Shown here in pieces: positions 6,321 through 13,318 of a stretch of DNA of 26,118 nucleotides. Below the pieces are notes generated by a model, which worked only from the letters and a program-made list of their open reading frames with translations, searched no databases and had not been told where the DNA came from. Each line of letters starts with the position of its first letter. Position 1 is the stretch's first letter. Source of the DNA: Pseudomonadota bacterium (GTDB lineage Bacteria; Desulfobacterota; Syntrophobacteria; Syntrophobacterales; Syntrophobacteraceae); the NCBI GenBank assembly GCA_023416335.1, contig JAEZHY010000122.1:1-26118 (forward strand), in the 5' to 3' direction. Position numbers and translations under genes: made by a program.

Positions 6321-7721
6321 CTACCACAGGCTTAGGAATTTCCACCAGAAGGGGCCGGTTACGCCCCATATCACGAGATGCAGTATGGAAGTAACAAAGC
6401 CGATTTTCCACCATGTGGGCAGATCGACAAGGTTCGCACCGTAAAAAATCGGCCCGGGGCCGGCACTGTAATGGGTAAGCGAGTAGCACAGGCACCCGCC
6501 GTACGCCAGCAGCAGGGCGGAAAGGTAACCGGGAGCCCCAAGAGCCACTGCCACGGCCAGGAATGCCGCGTACATGGCGGCAACGTGGGCGGTCATACTT
6601 GCGAAGCCGTACTGGGAATAGAGATAGACCACCATGAGCAGGGCGAGGGCCAGTGGCCAGCCCATGCTTCCCATGGATGCGCCCACCGTTTTTGCGAACC
6701 AGGGGATGAATCCCTTGGACGACAACTGTCCGGCCATGCCTACCAGCACGCCCATCCAGACCACGGTATCCCAGGCACCCTTCTCTTTCAGCACGTCCGA
6801 CCAGTCGATGACTTTGCCGATGAGCATGATGGACACGGCGATCAGACCAACCAGCGTGGGATCCATCTTCGTGATGGGGCCGGTGCACCAGAGGATGAGC
6901 GCCAGGACGAATACGCCGAGCAGGATGATTTCCGGACGGGTGATGGGGCCCAGTGCTTCCAGTTCTTTAGCTGCCAGGGCTTTGACCTCGGGGGAGTGTT
7001 TTACTTCCGGAGGATAGATGCGGTACACAAAATAGGGTACCACGATCATGCCGATCACGCCGGGAACGAGGGCAGCCAGGGTCCACATGAGCCAGGAGAT
7101 CTGGATGCCTGCGGTCTTCGTGGCCAGTTCGGCAGCCAGCGGGTTGCCGGTCATGGCGGTCATGAACAGCGCGGAGAGTACGCCGTCCACCTGGTAATAG
7201 CTCATAATGAGGAAGGCCCCGGCGCGCCTGGCTGTCGGGCCGGGTTCCGAGCCGAGAACCGAGATGACGCTGCGCAGGATCGGAAAGATGACCCCGCCTG
7301 CACGGGCAGTGGACGACGGTGTCGCCGGGGCTACCACGAGGCCGCTCAGGGTGAAGGCGTACGCCACTTTAAGGGTCGAGTCTCCGATGGTTCGCAGAAT
7401 CAGGTAGGCTATGCGTCGGCCAAGGCCCGTCTTTATGAACCCCGCAGAGAAGATGAAAGCTGCTGCGATCAGCCAGATGGAGCCGGAGCCGAAGCCGCTC
7501 AGGGCTTCACCCACCTTCAGAGTGTTTGTGAGCATGGTGACGGTCAGCCCGATGAAAGCCACCGCGCCGATCGGCAGCGGTGCCGTGATGAAGCCGGCTA
7601 TGATGGCCACCAGCAATGCGAACAGGTGCCATGCCTGGGGCGTAAGGCCCGCCGGCATCGGCAGGAACCAGATGATCAATCCCAAAGCTACCGGGATTGC
7701 CGCTTTTTTTAACTTTTCCAT
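6321..7721 (-). CDS. DASS (CitT-type) anion transporter
   Basis: This 466-residue inner membrane carrier has about 12 hydrophobic segments. It belongs to the divalent anion:Na+ symporter / CitT-DiT1 group. The two anion-binding hairpin motifs are visible: APATPSSTARAGGVIFPI near residue 130 and SLTHYSAGPGPIFYGANLV near residue 420. These match the layout of di- and tricarboxylate antiporters, but the substrate could be another divalent anion. I chose ATG 7721 (MEKLKKAAIP) because GGAGG lies 4 nt upstream. An in-frame extension to 7832 adds an unlikely N-terminus. It is the first gene of an operon with the multi-rhodanese protein, which could point to a sulfur-containing anion; that is inference. 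Confidence 0.92.
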   Translation of the reverse strand: MEKLKKAAIPVALGLIIWFLPMPAGLTPQAWHLFALLVAIIAGFITAPLPIGAVAFIGLTVTMLTNTLKVGEALSGFGSGSIWLIAAAFIFSAGFIKTGLGRRIAYLILRTIGDSTLKVAYAFTLSGLVVAPATPSSTARAGGVIFPILRSVISVLGSEPGPTARRAGAFLIMSYYQVDGVLSALFMTAMTGNPLAAELATKTAGIQISWLMWTLAALVPGVIGMIVVPYFVYRIYPPEVKHSPEVKALAAKELEALGPITRPEIILLGVFVLALILWCTGPITKMDPTLVGLIAVSIMLIGKVIDWSDVLKEKGAWDTVVWMGVLVGMAGQLSSKGFIPWFAKTVGASMGSMGWPLALALLMVVYLYSQYGFASMTAHVAAMYAAFLAVAVALGAPGYLSALLLAYGGCLCYSLTHYSAGPGPIFYGANLVDLPTWWKIGFVTSILHLVIWGVTGPFWWKFLSLW

Positions 7722-8373
7722 TTTTCCTCCTGGAAAATCCGGGTGATTTGAGCAAAGACTCAGTTTCCACTCGAGAGAGAATTGGTTGGAGGAGCATGAT
7801 ACATGCCAACTCAGCAACGACAAAAAACACATTCATTCCAATATATTGCAAGAACAGGAAGGCGGCCGCTTCAGGTTCCTATTCCATTCCTGAGAAAATT
7901 CATTTCACATCTAAAATGAAACTACCTCGCATGAGCTACGCCCACGAGGCGGTTGCTCAACCTCAGAGGTGTTTCCCAAATCTTCCGAAAACTTTTTCGA
8001 ACACTGCCGCACATTATTAGAGATGATCTATTCCTTTGTGATATTAAATCGCCGATTGGTATTAGAACTGGTTACCTGAAATTGGAAAAGATCGTCAGTT
8101 GATTTTCGGAAATCATGGCGGGGCGGACGTCCGCTCCACCTTAAAGGACATCGAGGCAGGGTAAGCTGCAGATGTGAGGAAACATGTCAAGGCCGTCATT
8201 TATCCGGGCGCTTAGCGATGGATATGACCATTCACAACTTGAGATATTCTGTCCAACTCAGCATCACCAGCCTGTGATGCCGTCGGGTTCATTCCAATAT
8301 TTCAAAAAACAAGCCTTTGAGGATCAGGGCAACCTGTTCCATCATCCTCTCTGATACCTATTCGGGCTCGGCA
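7722..8373. other. Gene-free gap between DASS transporter and PKD protein
   Basis: I see no gene in these 650 bases. The visible structure is a GC-rich palindrome, GCGGACGTCCGC, at 8123-8134 (imperfectly extended to 8120-8137) and a weak terminator-like hairpin near 8303-8349. The DASS operon promoter must lie near 7722-7850. Confidence 0.5.
8303..8349 (-). terminator. Possible terminator of the PKD-protein gene
   Basis: On the minus strand, GAGGAT (8344-8349) pairs with ATCCTC (8319-8324), with an inner CAGG/CCTG stem and a bulge. Some 9 nt later comes TTTTTT (8304-8309). It is 25 bp past the stop of the PKD gene. The stem is short and the spacing to the T-run long, so this is a weak call. 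Confidence 0.3.
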
Positions 8374-10323
8374 CTACTCCTGCCCGCCGTCTGTCGACGC
8401 GGCTTCCGCCGGCAGGATGTGTACGGTGGTGCAGGCCGTCCACGCGGACTCGACCAGACTCGCGTCTCGTACCTTCACCCTCACGCAGTAGTCTCCCGGT
8501 CGATACCACATGTGCTGCGCGGCGCCGGTAGTAGTCCAGCCGCTCGTCGTTCCATCACCCCAATCGAAAAGGTACATTACGCTGCCGCCCTCGGGGTCGG
8601 TCGCCTGGGCTGTAAACGAGAGCAGTTGCTTTACCAGTCCGGAGACAGGTCCCTGAGGCGGATCGACGATGACGGGAGGCTGGTTCTCAAGGATGTGCAC
8701 GTTGGTGCATGTTGTCCATGCAGACTCGAGCTGTCTCGGGTCGCGTGCCTTCACTTTCACGCAGTGGTCTCCCGACTCAGTCCACGCGTGTTGCGCGGTG
8801 CCGGTGGAGAGCCAATCGCTCATCGTTCCGTCACCCCAGTCGAAGCGGTACATCACACTGCCGCCTTCGGGGTCGGTAGCCTGGGCCGTATACGAAAGCA
8901 CCTGATCGAGCAGCCCCGAGGCAGGTCCCTGAGGCGGACCGGCAAGGACGGGAGGCTGGTTCTCGAGGATGTGCACAGAGGTACAGTCCGTCCATGCAGA
9001 CTCGGACAGGTCCGCGTCGCGTGCTTTTACCCTGACGCAGTAGTCTCCCGGCTGCGTCCACGCGTGTTGCGCGGTGCCGGTGGAGAGCCAATCGCTCGTC
9101 GTTCCGTCACCCCAGTCGAAAAGGTACATTAGGCTGCCGCCATCGGGGTCGGTAGCATGGGCGGTGTACGAAAGCGCCTGATTGAGCAGCCCCGAGGCAG
9201 GTCCCTGAGGCGGACCGGTAATGACGGGAGGCTCGTTGCCCAGGAGCAAAAGCTGCAAAGCGGGAAGGATCGAATTGTTGTGAGTCCTGAAATTGACCAC
9301 TTCACTCAATTCCCGGGCCGTCATCCCGTAGACTGCATTCGCGGGCAAAGAAACCAGTTCGGCTGCCTTTTGTGCTGCTGCGGCCTTGCTGGGCTGAATT
9401 ACGGCAAAGTTCATAACGATAGCCGTTTCGCCGGGATCCAAAGTGATCTGATAGTTCCAGAAAGGGTTATCGTCTCCATTTTGAAAGGAGATCCTGCTTA
9501 AGGGGAAAATAGCCCCGGGTCCCTGCAGAACATGCGCCAGGCGAGGATCGCTGGATGTGTTCCCTGAATAGTTCTGCATCGTTCCGACCCATGTGTCCGA
9601 GAGGGTGGGCGTGGTGCTGCCGTTTGAAGTCCCGGTAATGATTGTGTTGCTGTCGGAACCGAGATTGTTGCTGGTGATCAGGGTGAAGCTCTGCGAGACT
9701 GCCCCCGTGTTGGTGACGATGTTCAACCACCGGGCGAAGGAATCGCTTTCCGGCACATAAATCTTGCGGGATACCTGGAGGGGCCCCATCTGCTGGTTGG
9801 CAAAAACCACCTGCCGTCCGCCCAATTCCGTCGTTGCCGGGCCGTTTCTATTGTAAATCGTGTAGTCTTGACTACCTGTCGTGCAGGGTCCGGTGGCACC
9901 TGTAAGGCTGATGCAAACCGTATTGTACCCATCGAAGGTATCGTTGAGCGTCGACATTACGGTGCCTCCGCCCGCAGTGGTGGCTGCTACCGGATGAGTA
10001 TACGAAGCCTCGGACATGGCTCCCGATGCTGAACTCGTAGTATTGAAAGTTATATCGGTGTTTATGAACCACCTGACTCCGGAACCGTCAAGCAAACTCA
10101 TCGAACCGGTGGATTTCAGCAGGGTATCCATCTGGTTGTGCCGCTTTTCCTGCTGCTTGAGTACGTTCTGTTTCTCGGTGAGTGAGACCATGGCAGAGGA
10201 CGTTGCGGCCATGAAATATATTAAGAAGAAAGCGATGATGGATGCCTGTAACGGCCGAATAGCCCGGCTTGCGACATATACCAGGCCCTTCGGTATTTCC
10301 GGCGCGGAAATATCTGACCTCAC
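8374..10323 (-). CDS. Secreted protein with three C-terminal PKD repeats
   Basis: A 649-residue protein. The N-terminus has basic residues and then a hydrophobic core (LQASIIAFFLIYFMAA) near residues 28-43, like a long signal peptide or signal anchor. Residues about 45-360 form a Ser/Thr/Asn/Gly-rich beta-type domain I do not recognise. Three PKD (Ig-like) repeats of 92 residues follow at about 365-456, 457-548 and 549-640. Each has ATDPxGGSxMYxFDWGDGT and a YCVRVKARD-type strand, with a Cys pair per repeat. PKD domains usually mediate protein or carbohydrate contact outside the cell. The start is GTG 10323 with GGAG 10 nt upstream; a later ATG is possible. It is monocistronic and divergent from the sulfatase/TPR operon. 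Confidence 0.85.
   Translation of the reverse strand: MRSDISAPEIPKGLVYVASRAIRPLQASIIAFFLIYFMAATSSAMVSLTEKQNVLKQQEKRHNQMDTLLKSTGSMSLLDGSGVRWFINTDITFNTTSSASGAMSEASYTHPVAATTAGGGTVMSTLNDTFDGYNTVCISLTGATGPCTTGSQDYTIYNRNGPATTELGGRQVVFANQQMGPLQVSRKIYVPESDSFARWLNIVTNTGAVSQSFTLITSNNLGSDSNTIITGTSNGSTTPTLSDTWVGTMQNYSGNTSSDPRLAHVLQGPGAIFPLSRISFQNGDDNPFWNYQITLDPGETAIVMNFAVIQPSKAAAAQKAAELVSLPANAVYGMTARELSEVVNFRTHNNSILPALQLLLLGNEPPVITGPPQGPASGLLNQALSYTAHATDPDGGSLMYLFDWGDGTTSDWLSTGTAQHAWTQPGDYCVRVKARDADLSESAWTDCTSVHILENQPPVLAGPPQGPASGLLDQVLSYTAQATDPEGGSVMYRFDWGDGTMSDWLSTGTAQHAWTESGDHCVKVKARDPRQLESAWTTCTNVHILENQPPVIVDPPQGPVSGLVKQLLSFTAQATDPEGGSVMYLFDWGDGTTSGWTTTGAAQHMWYRPGDYCVRVKVRDASLVESAWTACTTVHILPAEAASTDGGQE
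8404..9231 (-). repeat. Three tandem 276-bp coding repeats (PKD)
   Basis: The units are at about 9231-8956, 8955-8680 and 8679-8404. Units 1 and 2 are nearly identical over long stretches, for example around 8784-8845 versus 9060-9121 with one difference seen in about 60 bp. This implies recent duplication or gene conversion. Unit 3 is more diverged. Confidence 0.85.
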
Positions 10324-10488
10324 GGCTCAGCGACTCCTCAAGCTCAAAATGTGCACGAATTCCGGGAAATATCGGGGCTCTTGCCTTGGCTCGCGATACT
10401 ATGTTAGTAGTCTGTGCGTGTCAAGAGTAGGATCAAGCAGATATCAGTGTTCTCGGGAGTTCAATCCCTGATCGGGGCGACTCGTTAC
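10324..10488. promoter_or_regulatory. Divergent intergenic region, PKD gene / sulfatase-TPR operon
   Basis: This 165-bp gap separates divergently transcribed genes and must hold both promoters. I could not find a well-spaced -35/-10 pair I would defend. Confidence 0.3.
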
Positions 10489-12666
10489 ATGGCGACTTCG
10501 TCGGCTAAACGCCGTCTTTTCATTATAGTATGTCTATGTTTGCTGCCGACTTCCGGTTATTTCGTCTTCAGGAATTCAGGTGCCCCTCGACCGAATGTTC
10601 TTGTAATCACAGTAGATACCCTTCGCGCGGATCATCTGGGCAGTTATGGATATAAAATGGCGAGTACTCCGAATATCGATGCACTTGCCGCGGAAGGCGT
10701 ACTTTACCGCAATGCGGTCTGTTCGGCTCCCATTACGCTCCCCTCGCACTGCAGCATCATGACGGGTCTTTATCCTCCGGCCCACGGTGTTCGAGATAAC
10801 GGTACCTTCGCTCTGGGCGACGATGCCGTCACCCTGGCCGATCGGCTCAAGGCGGAGGGTTACGAGACCCAAGCCTTTGTATCTGCATTGGTACTGGACC
10901 GTCGGTATAATCTCAGCAAAGGCTTTGACGGCTACGACGACAACCTTTGGGCTGAAGATGCCCCGAAGCTGTTTATGATCCGCAAGCGTCCCGGGAACAA
11001 AACGATCGATCGGGTAACGGACTGGATCGAAAAATGGAGCGGGCGGGAAGAGCGGAAACCTTTCTTCGTATGGGTGCATCTTTTCGATCCCCACCAGCCT
11101 TATAACGCTCCCACTTGGGCCAGAGCCCTTGCTCCCACCCCCTATGACGCAGAAATCACCTTCGTCGACCGGCAGCTTGGAAGACTCTTCGATGCTTTAA
11201 GGGCAAAAGGGGTTCTCGACAACACACTGATAGTTTTCACTGCGGATCATGGGGAGAGCCTCGGAGAGCATCAGGAAAAAACACACGCCATTTTCATCTA
11301 TGACGCCACCGTGCGTGTGCCTCTCATCATCAGGTATCCCCGTCTTTTTCCCAAAGGTTCCACCTACGAAGGGCCGGTTCGAAGCGTGGACATAGCGCCC
11401 ACGGTGCTCTCGGCGCTCAAGCTGCCCGGAGGCAACGAAACCCAGGGAATCGATCTGCTGCCGCCGACGGTGGGAAAAGTTCCGCAGCCGGATCTCCCGC
11501 AATACTCCGAGTCCCTTCTTTGCGAAGTCGGGTTTGGTATGGCTCCGCTGTATGGAATCCGGGAAGGGAGGTACAAACTGATTCGGGCTCCGAAACCGGA
11601 GCTGTACGACCTGCGGGCGGACCCTGCGGAGCTGAACAATCTGTACTCCGCCGATCCGGATCGCGCGGCCGCTCTGGACCAGGACCTGCAATCCATTTTG
11701 GAGAGCCGCGGCCGGACTGTAATTGCTGCCCGGGACAACCCCATGGACCGGGAAACCCTGGAGATGCTTCAATCCCTCGGTTACCTGCATGGCGGCCGGG
11801 AACGCAAGAGCATGGGGGGAATGGACCCGAAGGACGGCATCACTATATACAATAAGTTTGAGAATGCACGCCATCTGGCGCAGACTGACCGCTGGAACGA
11901 GTCCGAATCGGTGTTGCGGGAGATTCTGGATGCCATGCCCGGTCACATTTCGGCTCGTAACATTCTGGCCCTGGTTCTGCTCAAACAGGGCCGCCTGGAC
12001 GATGCCGTAAAGGAGTATCGTCGCTCCCTCCAGGACGACCTCAAACAGTCCAGGGTTTTTGCAATGTTGGGAAACATTGCCCTCTATATGAACGATCTGG
12101 CCGGTGCCGAAGGTTACTACAAAGAGGCCCTCAAGATTACGCCTCAGTTTATCGAGGCCGTCAGCAACATGGGCATGATCGAACTGTTGCGCAATAACGA
12201 AAAGGGTGCGATGGCATGGTACGATAAAGCTGCCGAACTGGATCCGAACTTCCCCCATGTCAACCGCCGCATAGCTGATGTCTATTATGAAAGACAGGAA
12301 TACGCCAAGGCACTCGAATATTATAAAAAGACCCTGGAGCGGCTCCCCACCGATTTCCGTGCGCTGGTACAGGCCGGCAATTGCGCCCGGGCAGCAGGGC
12401 ATAAGGATGTGGCCGTCATCTATTACGGCAAAGCACAAAGTCTGCGGCCCGATTCCTGGATACCAGACTATAATCTGGCCTGTTTGAGAGCGATGGAAGG
12501 AAATTCGAAAGAAGCGATGAAACTGTTGGAGAACGCGGCAAATAAAGGATTTGCGGGTGCCGGCCTTGCGGGAAGCGACCAGGATCTCGCGTCCCTGCGC
12601 GAGCTTCCTGAATTCACGACCCTCCTGGCGCGAATGGGATCGATACACCAAGACCCTGAAGAATAG
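10489..12666 (+). CDS. Sulfatase-fold membrane-anchored enzyme fused to TPR repeats
   Basis: A 725-residue protein with an N-terminal signal anchor (residues about 8-27, RRLFIIVCLCLLPTSGYFVF). An alkaline-phosphatase-superfamily sulfatase domain follows at about 35-415. Metal and active-site motifs are visible: TVDTLRADHLGSYGY (Asp43), ITLPSHCSIMTGLYPPAHG, HLFDPHQPY and FTADHGESLGEH (Asp253/His254). The usual sulfatase C/S-x-P-S-R is T83-L-P-S-H, so formylglycine cannot form at that residue; a Thr nucleophile as in LtaS or EptA-type transferases is possible. Residues about 445-700 are TPR-like helices (for example YNKFENARHLAQT, LVLLKQGRLDDAVKEYRRSL, YYERQEYAKALEYYKKTLE). I prefer ATG 10489 to the in-frame GTG 10414, though neither has a strong ribosome site. 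It is the first gene of a likely three-gene envelope operon. The substrate is unknown. Confidence 0.88.
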   Translation: MATSSAKRRLFIIVCLCLLPTSGYFVFRNSGAPRPNVLVITVDTLRADHLGSYGYKMASTPNIDALAAEGVLYRNAVCSAPITLPSHCSIMTGLYPPAHGVRDNGTFALGDDAVTLADRLKAEGYETQAFVSALVLDRRYNLSKGFDGYDDNLWAEDAPKLFMIRKRPGNKTIDRVTDWIEKWSGREERKPFFVWVHLFDPHQPYNAPTWARALAPTPYDAEITFVDRQLGRLFDALRAKGVLDNTLIVFTADHGESLGEHQEKTHAIFIYDATVRVPLIIRYPRLFPKGSTYEGPVRSVDIAPTVLSALKLPGGNETQGIDLLPPTVGKVPQPDLPQYSESLLCEVGFGMAPLYGIREGRYKLIRAPKPELYDLRADPAELNNLYSADPDRAAALDQDLQSILESRGRTVIAARDNPMDRETLEMLQSLGYLHGGRERKSMGGMDPKDGITIYNKFENARHLAQTDRWNESESVLREILDAMPGHISARNILALVLLKQGRLDDAVKEYRRSLQDDLKQSRVFAMLGNIALYMNDLAGAEGYYKEALKITPQFIEAVSNMGMIELLRNNEKGAMAWYDKAAELDPNFPHVNRRIADVYYERQEYAKALEYYKKTLERLPTDFRALVQAGNCARAAGHKDVAVIYYGKAQSLRPDSWIPDYNLACLRAMEGNSKEAMKLLENAANKGFAGAGLAGSDQDLASLRELPEFTTLLARMGSIHQDPEE

Positions 12667-12764
12667 TCGACCAGGACTTTCGGTCGGAGGTCCGCTTGCG
12701 GGATGCGCGATACTGCACGCACATGCCGCAATCAGGTGAAATAATAGCTTTTTGAACGGAACAG

Positions 12765-13052
12765 ATGGAAAAGAGAGCTAACCCAAACCCCGGCCGGGAC
12801 CGGGCTAGAGGGGTCGCAGGAAGGACCGCCGCATTGTCGAAGCTGATTTTGTCCCTGTTTATATTCGCCGCCTGGACCGGGAGGGCATGGGCTTATGTCG
12901 ATCCGGGCACATCCGGCGCCGTCTTCTCGAGCCTCGGCTACATTATCGGGATGGTAACCGTTGCGGCCGGTTTCCTGTTCAGGCCTGTTCGGAAACTTCT
13001 TGCATGGATGAGAACGAAAATTCGCTCGGATAAGGATCGCACAGCCGCATGA
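12765..13052 (+). CDS. Small YVDPG-motif membrane protein
   Basis: A 95-residue protein. Residues about 24-43 form a signal-peptide-like segment (LSKLILSLFIFAAWTGRAWA). The motif AYVDPGTSGAVFSSLGYIIG follows, and then a second hydrophobic segment ending in a basic tail (RPVRKLLAWMRTKIR). Small proteins with a YVDPG(T/S)G start after the signal peptide often sit beside alkaline-phosphatase-superfamily hydrolases. I know of no assigned function. It lies about 100 bp after the sulfatase/TPR gene and about 270 bp before the Tat phosphodiesterase, all on the plus strand, which suggests joint function at the inner membrane. The start ATG 12765 has a modest GGAACAG ribosome site. Confidence 0.75.
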   Translation: MEKRANPNPGRDRARGVAGRTAALSKLILSLFIFAAWTGRAWAYVDPGTSGAVFSSLGYIIGMVTVAAGFLFRPVRKLLAWMRTKIRSDKDRTAA

Positions 13053-13318
13053 ATGAAGCCCCTGACACCTTCCAGAATTGACTCGAATGGTACGGAGTTG
13101 CGTTCAGGAAGGATCCAAATAGCGTGGGGACCGGTGGCCCCCACACCCCCTGCGCCGCTCTGCGGCTTACTTGACGCTTGCTGTGGCGCCCCGCAAAAGC
13201 ACCGGGCAGACACAGCAAGCGCCGAGCGATCGGCCCAATAGGCCGAAATCTGGTGCAAGCACCCGGTCGGGGGGTAACCTCTTCCACTCGGCAGGGAATT
13301 AAATATCAACTTGTTAGT
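13053..13318. repeat. Intergenic region with an 11-bp inverted repeat
   Basis: CGCTTGCTGTG (13175-13185) and CACAGCAAGCG (13211-13221) form a perfect 11-bp stem around a 25-nt GC-rich loop. No U-tract follows. The region is more GC-rich than its neighbours and holds no credible gene; open frames here are shadows. It may be a REP-type insertion inside the operon or a processing/attenuation structure. Confidence 0.45.

Noticed and set aside
5670..6444. Long plus-strand frames opposite the rhodanese gene
   Set aside because: The minus-strand rhodanese has strong domain evidence and an ideal ribosome site; these are shadows.
6378..7712. 444-codon plus-strand open frame opposite the DASS transporter
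   Set aside because: It is the mirror of a clear membrane-carrier gene; its protein is His/Gln/Gly-rich without family motifs.
7832..8302. 13-bp direct repeat TTCATTCCAATAT near 7836 and 8289
   Set aside because: Several 13-bp repeats are expected by chance in a window this long; no other similarity around the copies.
11197..12651. 484-codon minus-strand frame opposite the sulfatase/TPR gene
   Set aside because: Shadow of a well-supported coding frame with motif-rich protein on the other strand.
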